Positions 35,928-44,810 are shown, counted from the first letter of the stretch. The stretch is DNA of 64,000 nt from Planctomycetaceae bacterium (GCA_027487485.1 JAIYDN010000052.1:248001-312000); one strand, 5' to 3'. Notes: generated from the letters alone by a model not told the origin. Made by a program: numbers and translations.

Positions 35928-36476
35928 ATGCAATTTGAACATCAAGCATCGGGTGATTCTCTCAATCACACCTTAGAGAGATTCTTCGCAGGTCTCTCAG
36001 AGTACGCATTCCATTCACAGCTCGGAGTCGCGGACACCGAACTGGTCAATTACGTTAGCAAACTTCTCGTTCGATTCACGAAGACGGACGCTCTTCACCG
36101 GATTCGCCAATTGAACGGACAGAGGGCTACCGAAGTGGTAACCATGATGACGGAAGCACAACAAAGGATCGGACTCGCAAAACGCGAAGTCCACCGACAC
36201 ATTGGCGATTTTACCCTTTTCTGGACCGGCCTCTATCCCGAATCTCTACGCGAGTTGCAAGGCCCAGACCGAACAGACCGTTTTGTAAGCTACTGCCATC
36301 AAGGCAAAATCGCTTACGAAATTGCCAGTGAGATCGAGGCTGACGAAAATGACGAAGTCCCAAGCGATCTTTTGCATCGCTTGAGTGATCAATTCGAGAT
36401 GTGCGCATACGGATTACGCGAAATTCGCCGCCAGTGGGAACTGGGGGCCGGCGGCGAGGGATCGATCTTGATTTGA
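35928..36476 (+). CDS. Conserved hypothetical protein
   Basis: 182 aa, soluble, mostly helical, no signal peptide. A central segment HRHIGDFTLFWTGLYPESL is followed by SYCHQGKIAYEIASEI. The length, Arg/Gln/Glu composition and its own promoter and ribosome site (GGAG at suitable distance) support a real gene. I do not recognise a characterised family and see no catalytic motif. Convergent with ppc, 30 nt between stops. Confidence 0.7.
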   Translation: MQFEHQASGDSLNHTLERFFAGLSEYAFHSQLGVADTELVNYVSKLLVRFTKTDALHRIRQLNGQRATEVVTMMTEAQQRIGLAKREVHRHIGDFTLFWTGLYPESLRELQGPDRTDRFVSYCHQGKIAYEIASEIEADENDEVPSDLLHRLSDQFEMCAYGLREIRRQWELGAGGEGSILI

Positions 36477-36506
36477 TTCACGACGGCTTGCGTTTTTGTG
36501 CAGAAA

Positions 36507-39329
36507 CTAACCAGTAGTCCCGAGTCCACTTGCGATCGCATTCACAGTTAACAACAACTGAGGCACGAGGGACTCGGCAGATTGCGGTTGGTTCATTTTG
36601 TGATAGCTCCGCCACATCTTGAGCAACGAGATCTGTTGCCGATGAAGTACTCGCAATCCCGTGGATCGTAACTGGATCATACGTTGAATGTTTGGCCTCC
36701 GTTGCGAAAGCGGGCCACCATAAACGGCCTCGACCATGCGAGTCGTACGCGCCAACTCTGCCTCGATAGGCTCCATGCACGACTTACGTAACTCTTCACT
36801 ATCCACCATACTTGCGTACTCTCGCATAACCTCCAGATCTGTCGCTGCCAACGAAGTTGCAACGTTACTGATTAGATAATGAAGAGGTGCCCAACGGGTC
36901 AATTCGCTTTTCAGCGATTGAAACGCGTCCGGGTCCGAATTCTGGAGATGCTCTAGCGCGGATCCAACCCCATACCAACCCGACAGAAAGAATCGAGCTT
37001 GTCCCCAACTGAACACCCATGGGATCGCTCGCAAGTCCGCAAGGGATTGCTTACCCGTCCTTCGTGATGGACGCGAACCGATCCGACTTTGTTCAATGGC
37101 ATCAATAGGTGTAGCCTCGCGAAAGAACTGAACAAATCCATCTCGGTTTAGCAAGCTTGTATAGGATTCTCGAGCCCACTGAGCCATTCGCTCCAATGTA
37201 GCATCCAAGGGGTGATCACTCAGATCGCTGGTGTTGTCCTGAAGTGTTTTTCGAGTCACGCCCGACAGAAATAATTCTAGATTGTAAATCGCAGTAGACT
37301 GATGAGCGTACTTTTGCGGTATCGTCTCCCCTTGTTCGGTCACTCGCAAGTCACCTTGAAGCGTTTGGTTTTGCAGAGCTCGAATGAAGCGATGCGTCGG
37401 GCCTGCACCGCGGCTGATCGTGCCGCCGCGACCGTGAAAAAATCGGACTCGCACATGGTGCTTCCGCCCAACCTCGGCAAGGGATTTTTGTGCTTGCCGA
37501 AGATTGACCAAACTCGCCAAAATGCCTCCGTCTTTATTGCTGTCGCTGTACCCAATCATGATTTGACCGACTGCGTCTAAAGCGCCGCGACGTTTCTGGA
37601 TCGACCGCAATGTTCGGTAGGTCACGGGATGCGATAAAAACGCATCAAAGATCGCCGGACTTCCCTGAAGGTCGTCCACGGTTTCAAAAAGAGGAACGAC
37701 TGCTAACGGACATTGCAATCCATTTTCCGACTCCTCCATCAGCCCGACTTCGCGCGCCAAAAGATAAACCACCAAAAGATCCGAAGTCTTCCGAGTCATG
37801 CTGACAATCAACGACCCAAGACCGTCATCTCCATACGCATCGCGTTGCTCTTTGACGACGCGCAAAGCGGATAGAACTGCATCTGCCTCTACCCCTAAAG
37901 AAACGTCAGGACGAGCAAACGGGCGGCGGGACCCGAGCTCGCGTTCCAGCAACTCCAGTCGCTTCTCCTCGCTCCATTGCGAAAAAGAACTGTCGCTAAA
38001 ACCAGCGGCTGCTAACAATTGGTCCATAGCTTTGTCGTGGAACGAACTGTTCTGCCGAATGTCCAGGACCGCAAGATGAAATCCAAACGTTTGCACAACA
38101 CGCATCAACGGTTGAAGCGCATAGTCGGCCGGTCGACGCATTCCCGCGGCGATCAAGGAATCATACAAAAGCCGCAAATCTTCCAGCAATTCGGAGGATC
38201 GTTGATACATGGGTGGAGGGGCGACCACCAAACGATCCGAATGGATATCTCCACTCGGAAGCCTTGCAATCATCGTATTGATGAACTGACGCCATGGCTC
38301 GTTGGGATTGCGATCAATCGCTTTGCGCCCCGCAGGACCGAGGCTTTCTGCGATGGCTGCTAACGATTGCAAAAACTCCGGCTTGGGCCGTTGCCAATAG
38401 GCAGACAAGCTCAACAATCGCGCCAATTGAAGCAGTTGACGTTGCAGTAATCCCAGTGCGCTACGACGCATTTCCAGCAGGCTAGTCCGAGTCACTTCCG
38501 CAGTGACTAATGGGTGCCCATCGCGGTCCCCTCCCACCCAGGTTCCAAAAGTCAGTCGAGGGAAAACAAGTGGGTCGTCGAAAACCTTGGCATCAAGCCC
38601 CACATCCGCCCAAGCTCGACGTAGTCTCTGATCTAAGGGACGCAAAACGGAAGGGAATACATGTGTCAAATAATCGAGAACGTTGCGTCGTTCAGACTGT
38701 ATGTCCGGTTTGTCTAAATAGATCTCGCCAGTCCGCCAAAGAATTGCAAGCAACGCTCGAACCGCATAATCATTTTCTTCTTGCTGCTGGTTCGTTACCT
38801 GAGCGGAACCGTTCGTCGCTGTCGCCTGAGATTGGATTTGAAATCGTTCGAACAGACGTCGGTGATGTGCAAGTACCGTCGCGCGCTTCGCTTCGGTGGG
38901 ATGAGCGGTAAGCACTAATTCCACTTGCATCTTCGGCAATTCACGCGCGATCTGTTCCGATGTCCATCCTGCATCTTTGAGCTGACGTAGCGAATCGCCC
39001 CATAGAGCCGGCAACGCATCGGCCCCCGATTGCTGTTCGATCGACCGCCGAAACTGATCTGCAGCATTTTGCTCTGCCATCCCGAGAAGCTGAAACGCGA
39101 TGGAATAAGCCTGAGTCAGATGAACCGATTCCGTTAGGACCGTATTCGAGAGCGCGTTGCTGCTTTCCAAACTTTTGTCGGTGGATACTAAATCCGAAGC
39201 ACAAGGTAAAGCGGAAGCCAAGTCGGATGCCCCTGACTCAATCAATACATCTTTCAGACAGCCAAGGATCCAATTCCACTGCCCAAGAAGGCTGGATTCA
39301 TCTAAGGCCAAGACGCTTTCAGCAACCAT
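36507..39329 (-). CDS. ppc: Phosphoenolpyruvate carboxylase
   Basis: 940 aa, the bacterial-type length. It carboxylates phosphoenolpyruvate with bicarbonate to oxaloacetate, refilling the TCA cycle. Active-site signatures: VLTAHPTEAKRAT with catalytic His143 (His138 in E. coli), GYSDSNKDGG, and FHGRGGTISRGAGP with the bicarbonate/PEP-binding arginines. The C-terminus ends GLGTTG, close to the usual RNTG-type end. Stand-alone, minus strand. A 265-nt non-coding stretch upstream holds a 14-bp palindrome but no convincing promoter. Likely allosterically controlled as in other bacteria, which is not visible here. Confidence 0.97.
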   Translation of the reverse strand: MVAESVLALDESSLLGQWNWILGCLKDVLIESGASDLASALPCASDLVSTDKSLESSNALSNTVLTESVHLTQAYSIAFQLLGMAEQNAADQFRRSIEQQSGADALPALWGDSLRQLKDAGWTSEQIARELPKMQVELVLTAHPTEAKRATVLAHHRRLFERFQIQSQATATNGSAQVTNQQQEENDYAVRALLAILWRTGEIYLDKPDIQSERRNVLDYLTHVFPSVLRPLDQRLRRAWADVGLDAKVFDDPLVFPRLTFGTWVGGDRDGHPLVTAEVTRTSLLEMRRSALGLLQRQLLQLARLLSLSAYWQRPKPEFLQSLAAIAESLGPAGRKAIDRNPNEPWRQFINTMIARLPSGDIHSDRLVVAPPPMYQRSSELLEDLRLLYDSLIAAGMRRPADYALQPLMRVVQTFGFHLAVLDIRQNSSFHDKAMDQLLAAAGFSDSSFSQWSEEKRLELLERELGSRRPFARPDVSLGVEADAVLSALRVVKEQRDAYGDDGLGSLIVSMTRKTSDLLVVYLLAREVGLMEESENGLQCPLAVVPLFETVDDLQGSPAIFDAFLSHPVTYRTLRSIQKRRGALDAVGQIMIGYSDSNKDGGILASLVNLRQAQKSLAEVGRKHHVRVRFFHGRGGTISRGAGPTHRFIRALQNQTLQGDLRVTEQGETIPQKYAHQSTAIYNLELFLSGVTRKTLQDNTSDLSDHPLDATLERMAQWARESYTSLLNRDGFVQFFREATPIDAIEQSRIGSRPSRRTGKQSLADLRAIPWVFSWGQARFFLSGWYGVGSALEHLQNSDPDAFQSLKSELTRWAPLHYLISNVATSLAATDLEVMREYASMVDSEELRKSCMEPIEAELARTTRMVEAVYGGPLSQRRPNIQRMIQLRSTGLRVLHRQQISLLKMWRSYHKMNQPQSAESLVPQLLLTVNAIASGLGTTG

Positions 39330-39512
39330 AATTCCTCAAGATTCGAAGGTGTTTTGTAGGCAACGATTCAAGTGTACCGAGAGGATTGCCGAGCTGACTT
39401 GCTGCATTATCTGCAACAATGGCCAAGACAGGTATTCATTTGAAGCTGTTATTTTCAGCCGAGCATTGTAATTCATCGGTGGCAATAATGCGAAGGGGAA
39501 ATGTGCCCGGGG

Positions 39513-39526
39513 CGTTCGGCCGAACG
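39513..39526. promoter_or_regulatory. 14-bp perfect palindrome upstream of ppc
   Basis: CGTTCGGCCGAACG reads the same on both strands, in the 265-nt region between the PDZ-protein stop (39595) and the ppc start (39329). It could be a regulator site or a transcript-end hairpin. Apart from it I see nothing in this region. Confidence 0.35.
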
Positions 39527-39594
39527 TGCATCGATGACCTGCTGGCAAACGAATCCAGTTCGCATCCAATTCGCAGACTACACCAGCTCACAGA

Positions 39595-40941
39595 CTACAT
39601 CGTGACGACTTCCATGGTCTTGGTCTCCAGCCCACGCCGAATCTTGATGACCACACTGCGGCCGATTTCAACTTGATTGATCGCGTAGGCCAAAAGATCG
39701 GTCTCGCGAACCAAGTCCGTTCGGCCGTCATACTCGACAATGACATCCCCTTTTAGAATTCCAGCTTTCTTGGCTCGGTCATGCGGTGCGTAAGCCCCCA
39801 CATGCTGAACGACCAACGCCATTTGGCCCTCCTTGATCCCCAACTTTTCCCGCTCCTGGTCGGTGGCTAATTCAGCAATCATTCCGCCTAGCCCCAATTG
39901 CCGAAGCTTCCAAGACGATGCTCTCCAGGAAATGTCTTCCTGAGTCCGCCATGCATCCCTGAGCACCAACGACAGATCGATTGTTTGTCCGCCCCTTTCT
40001 GAAACGACTCCGATAGAACCGCCCTTGTCTGGCGCGTGATGAAGCACCCATTGGAAGTCCGCAATCGACAAGATCGGCTGGCCCGAAAGAGTGATGATGC
40101 GATCGCCAATTTTCAACCCACTTTTCGAACCATCGCTTCCTGGGACTACATCTTTCACAGTCGCGCACTGTGTTGGGTCCATGATCAACCCCACAGTCTT
40201 AGGATGTGGATAGGCAAACAAAAGGGAATTGGGAATCTTCTTTTGCTCGGACCTAACATGCGATTGGATCCCTTCGCCAATCATATGGCAATGGATACAA
40301 CTCTTGACGGTGTCTCCCTCGTAATCCAACGTGCTCTTGAATCGGGATGCCAAGGACGGGATCTTCTCTGGAGAGTCAAACATCGGCTTATCTGCTTGCT
40401 TGCCAACCAAGCTCGCTTGGTTGGAGGGGTAATTTCGATGCAATTCCAAAGCCGCTTCAAGAGCTTTGCTCAATCCTTCGACCGAAACATCGTCTTCCCA
40501 TCGAGTCCGATCCGAACGCGTACCAAACCGACCATAGAGTGTCCCGTCCGCATTGAAAACAAATGCTGCAAAAGACTGGTCGGTATCGAACTGAAACAGA
40601 GAAAGATCTAACCCATTTGTCCCGACAACACGAACCTTGACAAACGATTTTAACAACTGTTTCAGTTCTGCATTCTCTTCAAGGATGTCGTCGTCCAACT
40701 TGACACATTCTTCACAAGGGATGCAACGCAAAACAACCAGCATCGGCTGTTTGAGTCGCTTGGCCTCCTCGAAACCTCGCTCAAGATTATTGTAAAACCA
40801 AGTCCCGTCGGTTTCGAATTTAAGCTTGTCCCCCATAATCTTCTGTTGACGCGTCTGAGCGGTTGCTTGCGACGGCAAGAACAAGATGGCGACCAAAAAA
40901 AGAGACACTGACGACAAAATCTTGAATCGGCTCTGGCTCAT
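39595..40941 (-). CDS. Secreted thioredoxin-like protein with CxxCH motif and two PDZ domains
   Basis: 448 aa. A signal peptide (about residues 8-28, cleavage after ATA) precedes a thioredoxin-like domain (about 40-165). Its active-site region reads CIPCEEC (Cys73, Cys76, Cys79), giving two overlapping CxxC pairs. A CIHCH motif at 215-219 is a possible heme c site. Two PDZ domains follow at about 255-345 (KDVVPGSDGSKSGLKIGDRI) and 365-448 (VQHVGAYAPHDRAKKAGILKGD). No protease catalytic domain is present. It may be a redox sensor or chaperone outside the cytoplasm. Divergent from rtcB across a region containing 17-bp tandem repeats. Confidence 0.8.
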   Translation of the reverse strand: MSQSRFKILSSVSLFLVAILFLPSQATAQTRQQKIMGDKLKFETDGTWFYNNLERGFEEAKRLKQPMLVVLRCIPCEECVKLDDDILEENAELKQLLKSFVKVRVVGTNGLDLSLFQFDTDQSFAAFVFNADGTLYGRFGTRSDRTRWEDDVSVEGLSKALEAALELHRNYPSNQASLVGKQADKPMFDSPEKIPSLASRFKSTLDYEGDTVKSCIHCHMIGEGIQSHVRSEQKKIPNSLLFAYPHPKTVGLIMDPTQCATVKDVVPGSDGSKSGLKIGDRIITLSGQPILSIADFQWVLHHAPDKGGSIGVVSERGGQTIDLSLVLRDAWRTQEDISWRASSWKLRQLGLGGMIAELATDQEREKLGIKEGQMALVVQHVGAYAPHDRAKKAGILKGDVIVEYDGRTDLVRETDLLAYAINQVEIGRSVVIKIRRGLETKTMEVVTM

Positions 40942-40981
40942 GTTCGGCGTTGGCTCTTGCTAAAAATGTTGCGGGGGACAA

Positions 40982-41023
40982 ATGTTTCGGGAAGTCGGAT
41001 GTTTCGGGAAGTCGGATGTTTCG
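40982..41023. repeat. 17-bp tandem direct repeat in a divergent promoter region
   Basis: ATGTTTCGGGAAGTCGG occurs twice in perfect tandem (40982-40998, 40999-41015) and begins a third time (41016-41023). It lies between the start of the PDZ protein (40941) and that of rtcB (41148), where iterated regulator sites would be expected. Confidence 0.85.
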
Positions 41024-41147
41024 CATGTGCTACGCTCGCAAAAGCCGACTTTTAAGAAACAGAGTGAACTTTATTGGCACCAGATGATACTCTGTTTGTG
41101 AATGGACTACCAATACCGAGACGATACCTAAAGGGGAATCGATAAGA

Positions 41148-42620
41148 ATGATACCAACGGGCGAAGCGACAGCCATGCTACCAACTGGTGGCAAGACGAA
41201 GCCAATTACAGTGATCGGGACTGAAAAAATTCGCGGGACCTTTGACGAACTCTGCCTGCAGCAAGCGATCAACTCCAGGCTGGCGCCCGGGGTGACCGAT
41301 CTGATCCTCAACCCAGATGGTCATTGCGGATATGGCGCACCAATCGGTTGCGTGATGACCTCACCAACCCACATTTATCCAGGGCCGGTTGGCGTCGACA
41401 TTAAATGCTCGATGAGCTTGCTCCAATTGGATTTGCCGGAGGAGGCTATTCGCTCTCGCGAGGTGCGGCGTCGGCTCATCGATGCCATTTGCGAACGCAC
41501 GCCTACAGGCGCAGGGCGAGGTCAACGCCACGCTCCTAAATCTCGATCGGTTGCGGAACCTCTTGGGTTGCAAGCTGTGGTCGAAGGTGCCTCAGAATCG
41601 GTGTGCAACCAGCTTAGCATTCCTGCAGAATGGGCTACTCGATGCGAGGACGCTTGCCATGTTGGTCACGATGACACAACAGAATCTTTAGCGTCACGTA
41701 TGGATTGGCATCTTGCACAAAGTACCTTTCGAAGATTTGCGGACAAGGTATCCCAACTAGGATCGTATGGTGGCGGCAATCATTTCGGCGAGTGCGAGAT
41801 CGTTCACGTGGCCGATGATGAGCGTTCTCGGCGAACGGCTGGCGTGTTTGGTCTCAAGGACCGACACGTTGCATTTCTATCTCATTGTGGTTCACGCGGG
41901 ATTGGGCACAATTTAGCGATGGGGCAGTTCAAAACGCTGCAAAGCAAATTCGCAAAATGGGATATTCCACTTCCCGGCAATGATCGCGAGCTAGTTTATG
42001 CCCCGTTGGGAACATCCGAAGCGAACGACTATATCGATGATATGTCGCTTGGCGCAAACTTCGCGACCGTAAATCATTTGCTCATCAATTCTTTGGTGCT
42101 GGCAGCTTTTCAAGAAATCTTCCCAGGCACCCAAGGGCAATTGATCTATTTCATTAGTCATAACATTGCGAGAAAAGAGATCGTCGACGGAATGCCACAG
42201 TGGGTTCATCGCAAAGGAGCCACTCGAGCTTTCCCGGCAGGGCATTACGCTTTGAAGGGTACTCGCTATGCCGAAACAGGCCATCCCATTTTGTTGCCCG
42301 GAAACCCTCAAGCGGGCTCCAGCGTGATGGTCGCGGATCCAGGCGCCAAGATCAGTTGTTACAGCGTGAATCACGGAGCCGGACGGCAGTTAGGGCGAAA
42401 ACGCGCCATTCGAGAACTGGACCAAGCATCCGTCGACGAATCGTTCGACCGATCGGACATTCTTACCAATTGCCGGAAGTACCCCAAGGACGAGGCTCCG
42501 CAAGCCTACAAAGACTTCGATGAAGTTCTTCGAAGCGTAAAACTTGCGGGTCTTGCCACGGAGGTTGCTCGATTGAAAGCAACCTTTGTCATCAAAGACG
42601 GCGACCAAGCCGACGATTAA
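41148..42620 (+). CDS. rtcB: RNA-splicing ligase RtcB
   Basis: 490 aa. It joins RNA 3'-phosphate or 2',3'-cyclic phosphate ends to 5'-OH ends using GTP and Mn2+. All metal ligands are present: Asp84 and Cys87 (GVDIKC), His212 (GGNHFGE), His246 (SHCGSR), His338 (ISHNIARKE); His409 in NHGAGR is the guanylylated residue. AAGGGG about 11 nt before ATG 41148 supports the start. The N-terminus contains a near-duplicate of its first residues (MIPTGEA and MLPTGGK), so an internal start at 41175 is possible. No archease, RtcA or RtcR is adjacent; the repeat upstream suggests other regulation. Confidence 0.96.
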   Translation: MIPTGEATAMLPTGGKTKPITVIGTEKIRGTFDELCLQQAINSRLAPGVTDLILNPDGHCGYGAPIGCVMTSPTHIYPGPVGVDIKCSMSLLQLDLPEEAIRSREVRRRLIDAICERTPTGAGRGQRHAPKSRSVAEPLGLQAVVEGASESVCNQLSIPAEWATRCEDACHVGHDDTTESLASRMDWHLAQSTFRRFADKVSQLGSYGGGNHFGECEIVHVADDERSRRTAGVFGLKDRHVAFLSHCGSRGIGHNLAMGQFKTLQSKFAKWDIPLPGNDRELVYAPLGTSEANDYIDDMSLGANFATVNHLLINSLVLAAFQEIFPGTQGQLIYFISHNIARKEIVDGMPQWVHRKGATRAFPAGHYALKGTRYAETGHPILLPGNPQAGSSVMVADPGAKISCYSVNHGAGRQLGRKRAIRELDQASVDESFDRSDILTNCRKYPKDEAPQAYKDFDEVLRSVKLAGLATEVARLKATFVIKDGDQADD

Positions 42621-42641
42621 ACTGCAAGGAAAGCGGTAGTG

Positions 42642-42687
42642 CTGGCCGGCAACGCAATTCGAATTGATTGCCTGGTGAAGGGCCAGA
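42642..42687. other. Nested inverted repeats after rtcB
   Basis: CTGGCC (42642-42647) and GGCCAG (42682-42687) enclose GCAA/TTGC and a 12-bp palindrome CAATTCGAATTG (42655-42666). On RNA or single-stranded DNA this would fold into an interrupted hairpin. It lies 22 nt past the rtcB stop and about 90 nt past the RAYT stop, so it may be a REP-like element or a terminator. Confidence 0.45.
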
Positions 42688-42735
42688 GCGTTCAACCTGG
42701 AGAAGGCTCCTTTGGGGGGCCAGTGAATTGCTAAT

Positions 42736-42764
42736 CGATAGTCCACGACTAGTTTGGACTATCG
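42736..42764. terminator. 10-bp hairpin at the RAYT stop codon
   Basis: CGATAGTCCA and TGGACTATCG form a perfect 10-bp stem with a 9-nt loop. The RAYT stop codon (42759-42761) is inside the right arm. No long T run follows on either strand. It may end the convergent rtcB and RAYT transcripts or be a REP-type sequence used by the transposase. Confidence 0.45.
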
Positions 42765-43925
42765 GACAAAACACTTGCGAGCTTTTTTCTGCCCCGGTTG
42801 GAACTTGCGAGTCCCCAAGATTGCTTCTTCCTGCATCCGATCTGGTGAACCCGGCCCACGACTCTTGCCAAAGTACTTCTTAAAATTCCACACCAAATCA
42901 CACCACATGCCATCTGCGATTCCCAGCTTCGCCAACACGGAAGCGTGGTCCATCCCGCATTCCGCCGCGATCTTCCCGCTTTTGTCGGCACGTCCTTGGC
43001 TTCCTGTCCAATACAATAGAGCCAAGTAGTTCGCCAAACTCATGTCCAAAAATCCCTTGTCGCTCGCGCGAAGACCCTCTTTGTTCAAAACGGGTCCTGT
43101 GGCTCGCGGATTCAGTGTTAAAGGGGCTAGCCATGCATCCCTGGGTACTCGCGGTCCGCGTCTCCTTTGGGCTTCCTTGCGACGTTTGGCCAACTGCTCA
43201 GGAGTGCTGTTCTTCAAGATATTCGCAGCGTCTTCACGGTTGATGGTTTGCATGGGTGCCGCTGAAGACGCTATTGTTTCCCCTGTCTTCGCTTGGATGC
43301 GGTCGTAAGCCGACGTGAACTTAGAATCCGTCGGCGATTCAGCCATGGCAGCCCGAACCGGATTCAAATCCACATACATGCAGCAAGCCAGCAACGCTGC
43401 CTCGTCCAGAAGTCGCTGAGCTTTGAAGCGGCCCTCCCAAAAGCTACCAGTGCACTCATCCTGCCGGTTTGCCAGCCTAGCAATAGGCTCCGAAAGAGCA
43501 CGCATAAACCACGAGACATCCGACAATCGCACGCGAACCAAAGCCATTCGTTCTGAGTCGTTTACGAGCGTATCCACGTCGTGGGTCGTGGGATCGCCTA
43601 GTTGTTCATCAATTCGTTTTCCAGAAAAGATCTGCAACCACCGAAGGGCTACCTGCCGATCAGACCAAGCGGCAACCACATCCGGCCTGCTCCGGAGAAC
43701 CACGTGAAGGTGATTAGATAAAATCGCGTAAGTTAAAATGTCCAAGCCGAACACCGACGCCAATTTCTCGATCCGCTCCCGAATCCATTCCTTCCGGTAG
43801 GAATAGTCGGTTCCTGATACGGCATCAACGCCGCTCAAATAAGCCCGCCGCACGCATCGCTGAGTGCAATGAAGGATAGCAATCTCTTGTGGGCGATAAA
43901 TCGCGGAACGTAACGGTCTCGGCAT
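42759..43925 (-). CDS. REP-associated tyrosine transposase-like protein (Y1/IS200 family, RAYT)
   Basis: 388 aa from ATG 43925, preceded by CAGGAG. The Y1 HUH-nuclease core (about 1-215) shows ILHCTQRCVRRAYL, the metal-binding histidine pair in SNHLHVVL, and CMYVDLNPVRAAMAE, typical of the transposase_17/RAYT group. The residues past 260 form an extension (GFLDMSLANYLALLYWTG) seen in planctomycete copies as far as I recall. Single-stranded DNA cleavage is the family activity. I saw no second gene, terminal repeats or target duplication, so it looks like a domesticated or solitary RAYT rather than a complete IS. Two hairpin elements lie at its 3' end. Confidence 0.85.
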   Translation of the reverse strand: MPRPLRSAIYRPQEIAILHCTQRCVRRAYLSGVDAVSGTDYSYRKEWIRERIEKLASVFGLDILTYAILSNHLHVVLRSRPDVVAAWSDRQVALRWLQIFSGKRIDEQLGDPTTHDVDTLVNDSERMALVRVRLSDVSWFMRALSEPIARLANRQDECTGSFWEGRFKAQRLLDEAALLACCMYVDLNPVRAAMAESPTDSKFTSAYDRIQAKTGETIASSAAPMQTINREDAANILKNSTPEQLAKRRKEAQRRRGPRVPRDAWLAPLTLNPRATGPVLNKEGLRASDKGFLDMSLANYLALLYWTGSQGRADKSGKIAAECGMDHASVLAKLGIADGMWCDLVWNFKKYFGKSRGPGSPDRMQEEAILGTRKFQPGQKKARKCFVR

Positions 43926-44006
43926 GTCATTTCTCCTGCCTGCAAAATATAGTAACCAATCCTCCAAAGTTCAATAGGTGGGTGGCACCGTTTGAGTTTG
44001 TTTTAA

Positions 44007-44041
44007 TTCCGCTTGCGTTCCGTCTGGCGGAATGGTACGGT
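44007..44041 (+). promoter_or_regulatory. Candidate promoter with IclR-type operator
   Basis: TTCCG (44018-44022) and CGGAA (44028-44032) form a 15-bp inverted repeat with a 5-nt centre, the size of many IclR-family sites; a second TTCCG lies at 44007. The repeat sits in the 17-nt spacer of a weak -35/-10 pair (TTGCGT 44013-44018, TACGGT 44036-44041). Transcription would start about at the ATG (44049), giving a leaderless or very short-leader mRNA. Autoregulation is inferred. Confidence 0.45.
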
Positions 44042-44048
44042 TTTGTGT

Positions 44049-44810
44049 ATGGAATCCTCCCATATATCGAAACTGTTCTCCGTTTTGGAAGCAACATCCG
44101 GCAAGTTGGAAGGGCGTTCGTTGGCTGAATTGGCCGCTGAGATTGGATTGGCGAAGTCGACCGCTCATCGACTTCTCCAATCCCTCTGCTCCTTGGGATA
44201 TATGGTGAATGCGGGCAATGGCATCTACAAACAGACTCCCTTGTTTCGCCAACTCGCAAGTGGTTTCGACGATCGGCGGCTAGTGGACTTGGCCGCCGCC
44301 TCAATGACTCAACTTCGAGACACATTCGACGAAACGGTGAATCTTGGAGTCATGCGGATGGAACGTGTGGTCTATTTGAATGTGCTACACAGCAGCCGTC
44401 CAATCACGCGAACCGTCCATTCGAATATGTCGGACCCCGCGTTAAGCACAGCCTTGGGACGAGCCATCGTCGCCTTTCAATCTCGCGATCGGCAACAATA
44501 TGTGATTCGAAAAGTTGTCTTAGAAAAGCGAACTCCGTACACCGTAGTCGAGACGGACCAACTGGAAGCCATTCTGGATCAAGTTCGAAGGGAGGGGTAC
44601 GCGGTCGAAGAAAATCAAACGGATCTGGGCGTCATGTGCATTGCCGCCCCTGTTTTCGATGCAGAGTCCGTGGTGGCTGCCATCAGCATGGCATGTCCGA
44701 TTGCTCGCATGGATCCAACCAAAACACAAACATCGCTCGCAATGATTCGCGAGATCGCGCTCGACCTATCGGAACAACTTGGATTCCATACGGTCGGCAG
44801 CCCTGCATGA
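44049..44810 (+). CDS. IclR family transcriptional regulator
   Basis: 253 aa from ATG 44049; an in-frame ATG at 44013 overlaps the promoter candidate. N-terminal winged helix-turn-helix (about 5-65: SHISKLFSVLEATSG, LAELAAEIGLAKSTAHRLLQSL) and C-terminal effector-binding GAF-like domain (VNLGVMRMERVVYLNVLHS, then LGVMCIAAPVFDAESVVAAIS). These regulators repress or activate catabolic operons in response to small acids. The next gene begins inside its stop (ATGA, 44807-44810), so it is translationally coupled to the RraA-like gene and probably controls the whole downstream cluster. Confidence 0.92.
   Translation: MESSHISKLFSVLEATSGKLEGRSLAELAAEIGLAKSTAHRLLQSLCSLGYMVNAGNGIYKQTPLFRQLASGFDDRRLVDLAAASMTQLRDTFDETVNLGVMRMERVVYLNVLHSSRPITRTVHSNMSDPALSTALGRAIVAFQSRDRQQYVIRKVVLEKRTPYTVVETDQLEAILDQVRREGYAVEENQTDLGVMCIAAPVFDAESVVAAISMACPIARMDPTKTQTSLAMIREIALDLSEQLGFHTVGSPA

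Noticed and set aside
42759-43925. Complete insertion sequence
   Set aside because: No terminal repeats, target duplications or second orf were visible around the transposase-like gene.
43983-44000. TGGCACC sequence as a sigma-54 promoter for the IclR gene
   Set aside because: No GC element lies at the required spacing downstream.
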